Shown here one piece after another: positions 18,497 to 27,623 of a stretch of 64,000 nt of DNA. A program made the position numbers and the translations under genes. This stretch comes from Gemmatimonadota bacterium. Lineage in GTDB: Bacteria > Gemmatimonadota > Gemmatimonadetes > Palauibacterales > Palauibacteraceae. Position 1 is the first letter of the stretch; the number at the start of each line of letters is the position of its first letter. The notes beneath the pieces were generated by a model. It worked only from the letters and a program-made list of their open reading frames with translations, did no database searches and was not told the origin of the DNA. The stretch covers positions 1-64,000 of the forward strand of contig JAJCZV010000022.1 of assembly GCA_029262175.1 (NCBI GenBank), in the 5' to 3' direction.

Positions 18497-19869
18497 CCGA
18501 TCCGCGTCGAGAGCTTCCCTCGATGGACTCGCTTCTGGCCGATCCCGGGGTGGACGCGTTGGTCGATCGCTACGGTCGCGAAACCGTCAAGCGCTCGCTG
18601 CGCACCGCGGTGGATCGAGCCCGACGAGCGACGGACGGAAAAGGCGCGCGCGATCCCGCGAGCCTCTTGGCGGCGGCCGAGGATGATTTGGTCGCGAGAG
18701 CCCGGCCCTCGTTGGCTTCCGTGATCAACGGCACGGGGGTCGTCCTCCACACCAACCTTGGACGCGCGCCCCTGGCCCCCGAAGCGATCGCGGCCCAGAC
18801 GCGCGCTGCAGGGTATGGAAATGTCGAGCTCTCGCTGGAGACCGGTGCGAGGGGGTCTCGGTACGACCACTGCGCTGAGTTGATCTGCGAACTCACCGGT
18901 GCCGAGGCGGCCGTCGTCACCAACAACAACGCCGCGGCGGTTTCGTTGGTCGTGAACGAACTCGCGCGCGAGCGCGAGGTCCTGGTTTCGCGCGGAGAAC
19001 TCGTCGAAATCGGGGGGACCTTCCGCATCCCGGACGTGATCACGCGAAGCGGTTCTCGTCTTCGTGAGGTCGGGACGACGAACCGGACCCGGGTGGGGGA
19101 TTACGCGTCCGCGCTCGGGGCCGAGTCCGGCTTGATACTCCGCGTTCACCCATCCAACTACCGAGTCGAAGGGTTCGTCGAGCGGCCCACGGTAGAAGAC
19201 CTGGCGGCGCTGGCCGCGTCCGCGAATGTCGCGTTCGCTCACGACGTCGGGTCGGGATTGCTCAGCAAGGAGCTGCTCCCCGGATTCCCTGACGAACCCA
19301 CGGTGCGCGGATCCCTCCGCGGCGGGGCAGGTCTGGTCACGTTTAGCGGCGACAAGCTGCTCGGTGGGCCCCAGGCCGGAATCATCGCGGGCGCCTCGGA
19401 CTTGGTGAAGCGGCTCAAAGGCAACCCGCTTTTACGCGCGTTTCGGGTCGACAAAACGACGCTCGCAGCGCTCGAGGCGACTCTGATGCTCTACCGTGAT
19501 CCAGAGCTGGCGAGCCGCCGGATTCCCACGCTGCGAATGCTTCGCGAGAGCCTGGTTTCGGTGGAGTCGCGGGCGCGGACCGCGCTCCCGTACGTATCGG
19601 CAGCCGGCGTGGAGATCGAGGTCGCTCGCACAGGAGCTGTGGTGGGGGGCGGGGCCTTCCCCGGGTTTGAGTTAGAGTCGGCGGCTTGGGTCGTGAAGGG
19701 CGTGGACCCCGAACCGTTGGCCTTGGCCGCGCGGCGTCAGGCGCGGCCCCTCCTCGGGAGGATCGTCGACGGGGCGTTCACGATCGACCTGCGCACGATC
19801 GCGGCCGGTGACGAGACCGAGGCGGCCCGAATTCTGAGCGCGTGCATTGGAGCCGTGCGCGATGAGTGA
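18493..19869 (+). CDS. selA: L-seryl-tRNA(Sec) selenium transferase
   Basis: A 458-residue PLP enzyme that converts Ser-tRNA(Sec) to selenocysteinyl-tRNA(Sec) with selenophosphate. The sequence carries the SelA hallmarks: VINGTGVVLHTNLGRAPL, NNNAAAVSLV, VEIGGTFRIPDVI, REVGTTNRT, the catalytic-region aspartate in AHDVGSG, and the PLP lysine in FSGDKLLGGPQAG (K288). Length is normal. This supports genuine SelA rather than an archaeal SelA-like paralogue. No selB, selD or tRNA-Sec gene is in the window, and I found no obvious selenoprotein. It is coupled to the Ig-like lipoprotein gene and overlaps purN by 8 bases. Confidence 0.93.
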   Translation: MTDPRRELPSMDSLLADPGVDALVDRYGRETVKRSLRTAVDRARRATDGKGARDPASLLAAAEDDLVARARPSLASVINGTGVVLHTNLGRAPLAPEAIAAQTRAAGYGNVELSLETGARGSRYDHCAELICELTGAEAAVVTNNNAAAVSLVVNELAREREVLVSRGELVEIGGTFRIPDVITRSGSRLREVGTTNRTRVGDYASALGAESGLILRVHPSNYRVEGFVERPTVEDLAALAASANVAFAHDVGSGLLSKELLPGFPDEPTVRGSLRGGAGLVTFSGDKLLGGPQAGIIAGASDLVKRLKGNPLLRAFRVDKTTLAALEATLMLYRDPELASRRIPTLRMLRESLVSVESRARTALPYVSAAGVEIEVARTGAVVGGGAFPGFELESAAWVVKGVDPEPLALAARRQARPLLGRIVDGAFTIDLRTIAAGDETEAARILSACIGAVRDE

Positions 19870-20575
19870 GGGCCCGTCGACCGATCCTAGACGCGTCGTC
19901 GTTTTCGCCTCGGGTGGCGGGAGCAACTTCCAGTCACTCCTCGATCGATTCTCCGACCCGGCCGGATCCGCTCGCATCGTCGGCCTGATCGCGAGCCGTG
20001 AAACGGCCGGGGCGGTCGATCGAGCGCAGCGCTTTGGCGTGCCCGCGGCCGTGACACCGGTCGGTTCAGCGGAGGAAGAAGCGACGTTCTTGCTCGATGC
20101 GCTGGAGCGCTGGAGGGGCGAACTGATCGTCCTCGCGGGCTACCTGCGGCTGATCCCGGAAGAAGTGGTCAAGGCGTTCTTGGGTCGGATCATCAACATC
20201 CACCCCGCGTTGCTCCCGTCCTTCGGAGGTAAGGGGATGTATGGCAGTCGCGTGCACGAAGCGGTGCTCTCGGCGGGAGTGCGGCTAAGCGGCGCAACTG
20301 TGCATTTCGTCGATGAGGCGTATGATCGGGGCCCCATCATCGCGCAGTGGCCGGTGCCGGTTCGGTCGGACGATGTGCCACAGACCTTGGCGGCCCGTGT
20401 GCTGGAAACCGAGCACGCGTTGCTGCCCACTGTGGTCGAGGCGTTGGCGACCGATCGAGTCTCGTTGGATGCCGATGGACGGGTTTGCTGGACGGAGGAG
20501 TGGTTTGAAGCGGATCGATTTCAAGTCGGCGACTCCGGCTGTTTTGGACTCGTCGACAAACGCGAACAGAAATAG
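19862..20575 (+). CDS. purN: phosphoribosylglycinamide formyltransferase
   Basis: A 237-residue enzyme that uses 10-formyl-THF to formylate GAR, the third step of purine synthesis. It shows FASGGGSNFQSLLD (phosphoribosyl binding), the catalytic Asn/His motif in NIHPALLPSFGGKGMYG, and the conserved Asp in DRGPIIAQ. It is slightly longer than E. coli PurN. The ATG at 19862 overlaps the selA stop; an upstream in-frame ATG (19847) lies inside selA and is less likely. purH follows 14 bases downstream, making a purine pair. Confidence 0.95.
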   Translation: MSEGPSTDPRRVVVFASGGGSNFQSLLDRFSDPAGSARIVGLIASRETAGAVDRAQRFGVPAAVTPVGSAEEEATFLLDALERWRGELIVLAGYLRLIPEEVVKAFLGRIINIHPALLPSFGGKGMYGSRVHEAVLSAGVRLSGATVHFVDEAYDRGPIIAQWPVPVRSDDVPQTLAARVLETEHALLPTVVEALATDRVSLDADGRVCWTEEWFEADRFQVGDSGCFGLVDKREQK

Positions 20576-20589
20576 AGGAGGACGGCGGG

Positions 20590-22188
20590 ATGCCGATCGC
20601 ATTGGTCAGCGTTTCCGATAAAAACGGGGTCGAGGAGTTTTGTCGCGGGCTCGTTGAACGCGGGTGGGAGATCGTCTCGACGGGCGGCACCCGCAACGCT
20701 TTGCTGGAGGCGGGTCTCGAGGTCCGGGGCGTGGGAGAGCTCACAGGGCATCCCGAGATGTTGGCTGGTCGCGTGAAAACCCTCCATCCGACGGTTCATG
20801 CGGGGATCTTGGCTCGACGAAGCGTGCCGGATGACTTGGAGCAACTCGATCGGCACGGAATCGAACCAATCGATCTGGTGGCGGTCAATCTGTACCCGTT
20901 CCAACGGACCGTAGCCCGAGATTCGGTGACGCTCGCAGACGCCTTGGAGTACATCGATATCGGAGGGCCCACACTGCTTCGAGCCGCGGCGAAGAACCAT
21001 CAGTTCGTGTTGCCGGTGTGTGATCCCGACGACTACGGCCGTGTGCTCGCCGCGCTCGATCAAGAAGGCAACGATCGAGAGGAAACACAGGATCTCCGCC
21101 GCGAGCTGGCGGCAAAAGTCTTTCGGCATACGGCCACCTACGACGGCGCGATTGCAGGCTACCTTGCGGCTCCGGATCCGATCGGGCGCGAAGACGGGGG
21201 CGACCCGGAGCATGTCTTGGCCTCGATGTCCCGCGTTCAGACGCTTCGCTACGGTGAAAACCCCGACCAGGAGGCCGCCTTTTTTCGAGATGCATCGCGC
21301 TCGAAGTGGGGCATCCCGGCGCTGACGCAGCTGCACGGCAAAGAACTCTCCTTCAACAATATTCTGGATGTCGATGGTGCGTTGCTCGGGGTCGCTCCGT
21401 TCGTGGGCGGCGACGATCCGGCTTGCGTGATCATCAAGCACGCGACGACGTGCGGAGTCGCCGTGGGCCGCTCCTTGCTCGATGCGTATCAGAAGGCGCT
21501 AGCGTGCGACCCCGTGTCCGCCTTCGGATCGGTCATCGCCTTCACCGAGCCGGTGACCGAAGCGGTCGCTGATGCGCTTGCGGAGAATTTCGTCGAGTGC
21601 GTCGTCGCGCCCGGGTACGCCGATCCCGCGCTCGCCACGCTTCAGAAAAAGAAGAACATCCGAATTCTGAGACCGGAACGGCCCGACGCTCTGGGTGAAG
21701 CCGGTGGGCATCTGTGGCCAGGAATCGAGGCGCGCGGCGTGAGAGGGGGGGTGTTGTTGCAGACGGCCGCCGCCGCCCCGGGTCCGCTCGATCGCTCGAG
21801 CGAGGTGCCCACGGATCGACCGCCCACCGAGGAAGAGTGGGTAGACTTGTCGTTCGCGTGGGCCGCGACCCAAGCCGTCAAATCCAACGGGATCTTGCTC
21901 GCCAAGTCGGGCGCATCGATCGGGATCGGGGCGGGGCAGGTGAGTCGCGTGGACTCGGTCGACATCGCGATTCAGAAAGCCGTGGCTCGTGGGCTGGAGA
22001 CTGCCGGGTCCGTCCTGGGTTCCGACGCGTTTTTTCCGTTTCGAGACGGGATCGATGCCGCGGCGGCAGCAGGCGTGCGGGCCATTGTCCAGCCCGGCGG
22101 CTCGATGCGAGACGAGGAAGTCGTGGCGGCAGCGAACGAACACGGCATGACCATGGTGTTTACCAAACGGCGGTTGTTCCGGCACTAA
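20590..22188 (+). CDS. purH: bifunctional AICAR formyltransferase / IMP cyclohydrolase
   Basis: A 532-residue enzyme for the last two steps of IMP synthesis. The N-terminal MGS-like cyclohydrolase domain (about 1-200) shows [14 protein letters not shown] and [13 protein letters not shown]; the C-terminal transformylase domain shows [14 protein letters not shown], the Lys-His pair in [11 protein letters not shown], and [15 protein letters not shown]. It is about normal length. GGAGGA lies 9 bases before the ATG. It is probably cotranscribed with purN; the third purine gene here, purM, lies 27 kb downstream. Confidence 0.97.
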   Translation: MPIALVSVSDKNGVEEFCRGLVERGWEIVSTGGTRNALLEAGLEVRGVGELTGHPEMLAGRVKTLHPTVHAGILARRSVPDDLEQLDRHGIEPIDLVAVNLYPFQRTVARDSVTLADALEYIDIGGPTLLRAAAKNHQFVLPVCDPDDYGRVLAALDQEGNDREETQDLRRELAAKVFRHTATYDGAIAGYLAAPDPIGREDGGDPEHVLASMSRVQTLRYGENPDQEAAFFRDASRSKWGIPALTQLHGKELSFNNILDVDGALLGVAPFVGGDDPACVIIKHATTCGVAVGRSLLDAYQKALACDPVSAFGSVIAFTEPVTEAVADALAENFVECVVAPGYADPALATLQKKKNIRILRPERPDALGEAGGHLWPGIEARGVRGGVLLQTAAAAPGPLDRSSEVPTDRPPTEEEWVDLSFAWAATQAVKSNGILLAKSGASIGIGAGQVSRVDSVDIAIQKAVARGLETAGSVLGSDAFFPFRDGIDAAAAAGVRAIVQPGGSMRDEEVVAAANEHGMTMVFTKRRLFRH

Positions 22189-22271
22189 GTGGCCCCGGGC
22201 CGGAGCACGGATCCTTGGCCGCCCAGCACGTGGCCGGGCGCCCCGTCCGGGAACTGAAAGTCACAATGCGG

Positions 22272-22277
22272 TATATT
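22272..22277 (+). promoter_or_regulatory. possible -10 element upstream of the msrP-like gene
   Basis: TATATT is the most AT-rich hexamer in the 169-base gap after purH. No good -35 lies 16-18 bases upstream (GGGAAC), so this is weak. The rest of the gap shows nothing recognisable apart from GC-rich inverted sequences without T tracts. Confidence 0.2.
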
Positions 22278-22357
22278 AGACGGAGAGCGCTCCGTTCGGT
22301 GAGTCGTGGTGAACCTGATCGGCCTTCGGGTCGATGGTTGCGAGGAGAGAGACTGGT

Positions 22358-23392
22358 ATGGCGAATATTCACATTCCTCCAGGCTGGCGGATTCCCGAGC
22401 GTGAGGCGACGCCCGAATCCACCTATCTCGGCCGCCGCGATTTCGTCAAGCGAATCGGTGCGGGGACGATCCTCGCCGGTGCGGCGGTCGCGTGTGGCTC
22501 GGAGGGGCGGGCGCAGACCGGAGGCGGCCGCGGTCCGCTGGACAATATCCCAGATACACCGACGGCAGATCTCTACCCGCAGGCCGTCAAAGATCCTCGC
22601 TTCACGATCGGGGACCGGCATGCAGCCATGTCAGAGGAAGAGGTCGTCGCATCGTACAACAACTTCTACGAGTTCGGGACCGACAAGGGCGGCGTGTGGC
22701 AGAACGTCGGTCCCTTCGAAGCTCGCCCGTGGGAAATCGAAGTCGCCGGGTTGGTGGATCGTCCCGGCCGTTTCGATCTCGTGGAGCTCGAACGAGCCTT
22801 TCCTCTAGAGGAGCGGATCTACCGGCATCGCTGCGTGGAAGCGTGGTCGATCGTGCTTCCCTGGATCGGGTTTCCTCTCAAGAGCCTGCTCGACCGCGCT
22901 GGCGTCCAAAACGGCGCGAAGTTCGTCAACTTCCTCACGTTCGATCGACCGGAGCAGGCCGTCGGCGTTCGCACGCAAACGTGGTACCGGTTCCCCTATT
23001 ACGAGGGCATTCGGATCGACGAGGCGCTCAACGAGCTCGCGTTCGTGGTGACCGGCATGTACGGACACCCGCTTCAGAAGCAAAACGGAGCGCCCGTCCG
23101 CCTCCACCTTCCTTGGAAGTACGGGTACAAGAGTCCGAAATCGATCGTGCGGATCGAAGTGAGCGATGCCTTGCCGCCGACCTTCTGGAATGATCTTCAA
23201 CCGGGCGAGTACGGTTGGTATTCCAACGTCGATCCTGAGGTGCCGCACCCGCGCTGGTCGCAAGCGAGCGAGCGCATCGTCGGCCCGGACAACCGTGTGC
23301 CCACCCTCCCGTTCAACGGCTACGGCGAGTGGGTCGGGGACCTCTACGGAGGTCGGGTCACGCCGCTGGGCGACGTTCCACACGCCCGCTGA
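22358..23392 (+). CDS. msrP: molybdopterin oxidoreductase, MsrP (YedY)-like
   Basis: A 344-residue sulfite-oxidase-fold molybdoenzyme. In E. coli, MsrP reduces methionine sulfoxide in periplasmic proteins. A twin-arginine signal (LGRRDFVKRIGAGTILAGAA) predicts folded export with the Mo cofactor. The molybdenum-ligating cysteine is in RHRCVEAWSIVLPW, and the family segments WIGFPLKSLLDRAG and GAPVRLHLPWKYGYKSPKSI follow. The start ATG at 22358 has GAGGAGAG about 9 bases upstream. No heme-membrane partner (msrQ) is adjacent; the cytochrome oxidase operon follows. Another substrate for this family member cannot be excluded. Confidence 0.9.
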   Translation: MANIHIPPGWRIPEREATPESTYLGRRDFVKRIGAGTILAGAAVACGSEGRAQTGGGRGPLDNIPDTPTADLYPQAVKDPRFTIGDRHAAMSEEEVVASYNNFYEFGTDKGGVWQNVGPFEARPWEIEVAGLVDRPGRFDLVELERAFPLEERIYRHRCVEAWSIVLPWIGFPLKSLLDRAGVQNGAKFVNFLTFDRPEQAVGVRTQTWYRFPYYEGIRIDEALNELAFVVTGMYGHPLQKQNGAPVRLHLPWKYGYKSPKSIVRIEVSDALPPTFWNDLQPGEYGWYSNVDPEVPHPRWSQASERIVGPDNRVPTLPFNGYGEWVGDLYGGRVTPLGDVPHAR

Positions 23393-23471
23393 CGAAAGAC
23401 GTGCCGTACGCTCGTCGACACTCGACGGTGATCGATGAGCGTATGGCCGTTTCCGACGCACCCGGCCCGGC

Positions 23472-23500
23472 TTGACGGGCCTTCGGCCTGCGCCTAGCGT
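23472..23500 (+). promoter_or_regulatory. candidate sigma-70-type promoter for the cox operon
   Basis: TTGACG (23472-23477), 17 bases, TAGCGT (23495-23500), lying 69 bases before coxB in a 176-base gap. The -35 is good, the -10 poor. The same TTGACG-17-TAG pattern occurs before rpsA. Confidence 0.35.
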
Positions 23501-23568
23501 GCCGCGGGTTTCGACGTCTCGAATCCCTTCGCAAGCCTAAGAATCTTCTCGAACGCATAGATAAGACT

Positions 23569-24573
23569 TTGAAACGTCCTGCGTTAGCGGCGGCTGTCCT
23601 GGCATTGGGGGCGGTCGTCCTGCAGGGTTGTAACGGCGAGTACCCGCAGTCCGCCCTGCACCCCAGCTCAGACTTTGCCACCCGCCTGGACGACCTGTTT
23701 ACTCAGATCGTGTGGTGGGCTGCCGGCGTGTTCGTGATCGTCGAGGGCGCCCTCATCTACACCATCATCCGTTTTCGTGCGCGACCAGGTGCCCCTCGAC
23801 CCAAAGAGGTCCATGGGCACATCGCGATGGAAATCGGTTGGACGTTGGCCCCGGCTCTCATTCTGGTCGCGATCGCCATACCGACCATCCAGACGATCTT
23901 TATCGTCGATCGTCCGACGACGGATGAAGACGCGCTCGTGATCGAAGCGATCGGCCGGCAGTGGTGGTGGGAGTTCCGATACCCGGAACTCGGGATCGTG
24001 ACGGCAAACGAGGCGCACGTACCCGTCGGTCGGACGGTGGACCTCAGATTGCGCAGCGCCGATGTGCTGCACTCGTTCTGGGTCCCCCGATTGGGCGGCA
24101 AGCGCGACCTGGTCCCCGGACACGAGAATCAACTGTGGTTCAAGCCTGACTCGGTCGGCGTGTTCTGGGGGCAGTGCGCGGAGTACTGCGGCACTGCACA
24201 CGCATTGATGGGGACGCGGGTCATCGTCGATGAGCCGGCAGATTTCGACGCCTGGGTCGCCCTGAATCAGGGGAGCGCCGTTGCCTTGACGGACCCGCAG
24301 TCGCGAGCGGGGCGCGGTGTATTCATGGCCAACGCCTGCGTCAGTTGCCACGCGGTTCGAGGAAGCGCCGCGGTGGGGCAGTTCGGACCCGATTTGACAC
24401 ACTTCGGCGGGCGATTGACCCTCGGCGCGGGAATATTGGAAAACACCAGGGAGAACGTGATCCGTTGGCTTGATTCCACTCAGCACATCAAACCCGGTAG
24501 TCTCATGCCCGACGTCGAGCTTTCTGACGAGCAACTGGAGCAACTCGCGGCCTACCTGCTGGCGTTGAGGTAA
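23569..24573 (+). CDS. coxB: cytochrome c oxidase subunit II with fused cytochrome c
   Basis: A 334-residue subunit that receives electrons at CuA. Order: signal peptide with lipobox-like LQGC, two transmembrane helices (about 40-60 and 85-110), a cupredoxin domain with the CuA motif CAEYCGTAHALM, then a C-terminal cytochrome c domain with heme motif CVSCH and axial Met in GSLMPD. The fused heme c makes this a caa3-type oxidase. The only sensible start is TTG at 23569. coxA begins 2 bases after the stop. Electrons probably come from a soluble or membrane cytochrome c not encoded here. Confidence 0.96.
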   Translation: MKRPALAAAVLALGAVVLQGCNGEYPQSALHPSSDFATRLDDLFTQIVWWAAGVFVIVEGALIYTIIRFRARPGAPRPKEVHGHIAMEIGWTLAPALILVAIAIPTIQTIFIVDRPTTDEDALVIEAIGRQWWWEFRYPELGIVTANEAHVPVGRTVDLRLRSADVLHSFWVPRLGGKRDLVPGHENQLWFKPDSVGVFWGQCAEYCGTAHALMGTRVIVDEPADFDAWVALNQGSAVALTDPQSRAGRGVFMANACVSCHAVRGSAAVGQFGPDLTHFGGRLTLGAGILENTRENVIRWLDSTQHIKPGSLMPDVELSDEQLEQLAAYLLALR

Positions 24574-24575
24574 TC

Positions 24576-26453
24576 GTGACCGCTTCCGAACACGCACTCG
24601 ACAACGGCGATGCGGGCGTCCACGAAGGGCTCTACGCGGGTGGGATTTGGAGCTGGGTCACGACCGTTGATCACAAGAGGATCGGGATCCTCTACTTCCT
24701 CACGAGCTTAGTTTTCCTTCTTGTCGCCGGTGTCGAAGGGCAGTTGCTGCGGCTGCAGCTCGCTCGACCGGAGAATCGGTTTCTCGATCCGGATCTCTAT
24801 AACCAGCTGTTCACCATGCATGGCACGACGATGGTGTTCTTCGCTGGCATGCCGCTCATCGTGGCTTTCTTCAACTTCGTCGTCCCGCTGCAGATCGGCG
24901 CGCGCGATGTGGCGTTTCCACGTCTCAACGCACTGTCCTATTGGCTGTTCCTCTTTGCCGGGCTGTTTCTCTATTCGAGTGTTCCGTTGCGCGCGATGCC
25001 GGACGGCGGCTGGTTCGCGTACATGCCGCTCACCAGCTCCGAGTATTCGCCTGGCTTGGGGATGGATTTCTATGTCCTGTCCCTTCTTTTGGCAGGGATT
25101 GGGACGATCGCGGGTGGCGTAAACTTCTTCGTCACGATTCTAAACATGCGCGCCCCCGGCATGCGGTTTATGCGTTTGCCGCTGTTCACGTGGATGGCGC
25201 TGATCGTTTCCGTCTTGATCCTGCTCGCGTTTCCGCCGTTCACGGTCGGTCTCGTTTTCATGATGTTCGATCGGTCGTTCGGCACCCACTTCTTCGACGC
25301 GGCCGCTGGCGCGGACCCGGTGCTTTGGCAGCATTTGTTCTGGGTGTTCGGTCACCCGGAGGTGTACATCCTGATCCTGCCCGCATTCGGCGTGGTGTCC
25401 GATGTCATCCCGGCATTCTCGAGAAAGTCCTTGTTCGGATACCCTGTCGTGGTGTTCTCCGGGATTCTGATCGCTTTTCTCGGCTTCGGCGTTTGGGTCC
25501 ACCATATGTTCTCGGTCGGCCTGGGCCCGGTGGTCAACGCGGTGTTCGGGGGCGCGACGATGCTGATCGCCATTCCGACGGGCATCAAGATCTTCAATTG
25601 GATCGCGACGATGTGGGGAGGCCAAATACGCTTCAACACGCCCATGCTCTTCGCCATCGGTCTCGTCGGATCGTTCACTATCGGGGGACTCAGCGGCGTC
25701 ATGCACGCGTCGCCGCCGGCCGACCTACAACAAACCGACACGTATTTTGTCGTGGCTCATTTCCACTACGTACTGATCGGCGGAACCGTGTTCGGTCTGT
25801 TTTCCGGACTCTACTATTGGTTCCCGAAGGCGACCGGTCGAATGTTGAGCGAGGCGTTGGGCAAGGCGCATTTTTGGCTGACCTTCATCGCGTTCAACGT
25901 GACCTTCTTTCCGATGCATTTTTCGGGTCTGTTGGGCATGCCGAGGCGGACGTTCACGTATGCGGAAGGCCTGGGTCTCGATGTCTTCAACCTCATTTCG
26001 ACCATCGGGGCGTTCATGTTTACGTTCGCCTTCATCCCGCTGTTTCTGAACCTGTGGCGTGCCTGGCGTAAGGGAGAGCCGGCCGGGGCGAATCCATGGG
26101 ATGCGCCGACGCTCGAATGGACCGTCTCCTCACCTCCGCCGCACTACAATTTCGCGGTTATTCCCACCGTGGATCGGCGCGATCCACTTTGGCACCCGCA
26201 CATTGAAGTCGGACTGGGCTGGGCCGGCGAGGTCGAGCCGGGTGGCGTGTCGCCGCGAGTTCAGCCCAAGGAACCTCCAGAGCCCGTGCATATGCCCGAT
26301 CCTTCCTACTGGCCGCTCGTGATGGGGATCGGAATGCTCGTGATGACGGCCGGAGCGTTGGGGTCACTGGGCGTGGTGCTTTTGGGGCTGGCCGTAACGA
26401 TGCTCGGTCTCTTTGGTTGGGCGTTCGAGCCGTCTGAAAGCGGGGCGCACTAA
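24576..26453 (+). CDS. coxA: cytochrome c oxidase subunit I
   Basis: A 625-residue heme-copper oxidase catalytic subunit in the inner membrane that reduces O2 to water and pumps protons. It has at least 12 transmembrane helices. Heme a ligand His is in LFTMHGTTMVFF; the CuB His and cross-linked Tyr are in GHPEVYILILPAFG; further CuB ligands are in VHHMFSVG; heme a3/a ligands are in VAHFHYVLIGG. The C-terminal 100 residues include a hydrophilic loop and extra helices (MLVMTAGALGSLGVVLLGL). GTG at 24576 is the start. Its stop overlaps the coxC ATG by one base (TAATG). Confidence 0.97.
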   Translation: MTASEHALDNGDAGVHEGLYAGGIWSWVTTVDHKRIGILYFLTSLVFLLVAGVEGQLLRLQLARPENRFLDPDLYNQLFTMHGTTMVFFAGMPLIVAFFNFVVPLQIGARDVAFPRLNALSYWLFLFAGLFLYSSVPLRAMPDGGWFAYMPLTSSEYSPGLGMDFYVLSLLLAGIGTIAGGVNFFVTILNMRAPGMRFMRLPLFTWMALIVSVLILLAFPPFTVGLVFMMFDRSFGTHFFDAAAGADPVLWQHLFWVFGHPEVYILILPAFGVVSDVIPAFSRKSLFGYPVVVFSGILIAFLGFGVWVHHMFSVGLGPVVNAVFGGATMLIAIPTGIKIFNWIATMWGGQIRFNTPMLFAIGLVGSFTIGGLSGVMHASPPADLQQTDTYFVVAHFHYVLIGGTVFGLFSGLYYWFPKATGRMLSEALGKAHFWLTFIAFNVTFFPMHFSGLLGMPRRTFTYAEGLGLDVFNLISTIGAFMFTFAFIPLFLNLWRAWRKGEPAGANPWDAPTLEWTVSSPPPHYNFAVIPTVDRRDPLWHPHIEVGLGWAGEVEPGGVSPRVQPKEPPEPVHMPDPSYWPLVMGIGMLVMTAGALGSLGVVLLGLAVTMLGLFGWAFEPSESGAH

Positions 26454-27022
26454 TGGAGGGCCCCTCGTCGACCGGCGTCTCCAACCGAAAGCTCGCGATG
26501 TGGACCTTCATCGGGTCCGAATGCATGCTCTTTGGAACCCTTATCGCGACGTATCTGATCTACCGAGGTCGCAATGTCGTCGGTCCCTATCCTGATGAGC
26601 TTCTCAACATCCCGTTCATCACGGTGACGACCTTCGTACTCTTGATGAGCAGCCTGATGATGGTGTTGGCGCTCGCAGCGATCGAGCGCAATGACCTGAA
26701 GAAAACCAAAATCTGGCTCTTCATGACTGCCCTCTTCGGGTTGATTTTCCTCGGCGGGCAGTACTACGAGTTCAATCACTTCGTGCACGAAGGTCTGCCG
26801 CTGTCGCGGAACCTGTTTTCGTCCACCTTCTTCGTGCTGACTGGGACGCACGGCGGACACGTAGCGGGCGGCGTGATCTGGCTCGGGACGCTATTCGTGC
26901 GCGCGACTCAGGGGAAGCTCGACGCGACTCATGCGGAAACGGTCGAGATCGCCGGTCTGTATTGGCACTTTGTCGACGTGATATGGATCGTATTGTTCAC
27001 CCTGATCTATCTGTTGGTGTGA
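26453..27022 (+). CDS. coxC: cytochrome c oxidase subunit III
   Basis: A 189-residue membrane protein of the short, five-helix subunit III type. It starts with KLAMWTFIGSECMLFGTLIATYLI and contains the family segments EFNHFVHEGL, LTGTHGGHVAGGVIWLG and the final YWHFVDVIWIVLFTLIYL. It stabilises subunit I and proton uptake in the family. Its ATG overlaps the coxA stop and subunit IV follows after 2 bases. Confidence 0.95.
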   Translation: MEGPSSTGVSNRKLAMWTFIGSECMLFGTLIATYLIYRGRNVVGPYPDELLNIPFITVTTFVLLMSSLMMVLALAAIERNDLKKTKIWLFMTALFGLIFLGGQYYEFNHFVHEGLPLSRNLFSSTFFVLTGTHGGHVAGGVIWLGTLFVRATQGKLDATHAETVEIAGLYWHFVDVIWIVLFTLIYLLV

Positions 27023-27024
27023 CC

Positions 27025-27354
27025 ATGTCGGAGGGGACGGTGTCAGGAAAATCGGGGGCCACGGCCGGGCATTCGACGGAACCCCACGTCAGCAACCGCT
27101 TCTACGTCGCGATCGCCGTGATTCTCGCAGTGTTCACGGCGTTAGAAGTCATGGTGTTCTACGTCGAGGCCCTCGCTCCGTTCTTGTTCGCCATCCTCAT
27201 GGTCCTGATGGTCGTGAAGTTCGCTCTTGTCGTCATGTTTTTTATGCACTTGAAGTTCGACCGACCGCTCTTGACCGGAGTCTTCGCAGGGGGTCTCTTC
27301 ATGGCGATCTTCGTGATCGTCGCCCTCATGGCGGTGTTCGGGAAGTTCGGGTAA
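27025..27354 (+). CDS. cytochrome c oxidase subunit IV (CoxD / CyoD-like)
   Basis: A 109-residue small membrane subunit with three transmembrane helices (FYVAIAVILAVFTALEVMVFY, FLFAILMVLMVVKFALVVMFFM, LFMAIFVIVALMAVF) and the typical MHLKFDRP turn between the second and third. Start at ATG 27025; an upstream open frame begins inside coxC and is rejected. It completes a four-subunit oxidase operon. Confidence 0.9.
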   Translation: MSEGTVSGKSGATAGHSTEPHVSNRFYVAIAVILAVFTALEVMVFYVEALAPFLFAILMVLMVVKFALVVMFFMHLKFDRPLLTGVFAGGLFMAIFVIVALMAVFGKFG

Positions 27355-27415
27355 AGCGGTTGTCGGTTGGCTGGGATAGGGCGGGTCTGGGGACGGATCT
27401 TCCGGGAGGCTATCC

Positions 27416-27622
27416 GTGATTTCTAGTTGGTTACTCGTGCCACTCCAGGTGGCGGGCTCCGCGTGGACCGTTCAGTTCGGACCTTGGAATCTGCCACCCC
27501 AAGCGTGGCTTCCCGCGACCGCGCTCATCGGAGGCTTCGCGCTTCGGACGCGCGCGCGCTCGTTTCGATCGCACATCAAGCACGAATCGCACACCAAGCA
27601 CGATGTGGATCCGCGGGCCTAG
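27416..27622 (+). CDS. small hydrophobic protein, hypothetical
   Basis: A 68-residue ORF starting at GTG with a good Shine-Dalgarno site (GGGAGG, 27404-27409, 6-base spacing), 61 bases after the oxidase subunit IV gene. The N-terminal half is hydrophobic (SSWLLVPLQVAGSAW, then PATALIGGFAL) and the C-terminal half is basic and His-rich (SHIKHESHTKHD). I recognise no family. The His-rich tail next to oxidase genes could suggest a metal-handling role, but that is speculation. Its stop is one base from the convergent nucleotidase gene. Confidence 0.42.
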   Translation: MISSWLLVPLQVAGSAWTVQFGPWNLPPQAWLPATALIGGFALRTRARSFRSHIKHESHTKHDVDPRA

Positions 27623-27623
27623 G

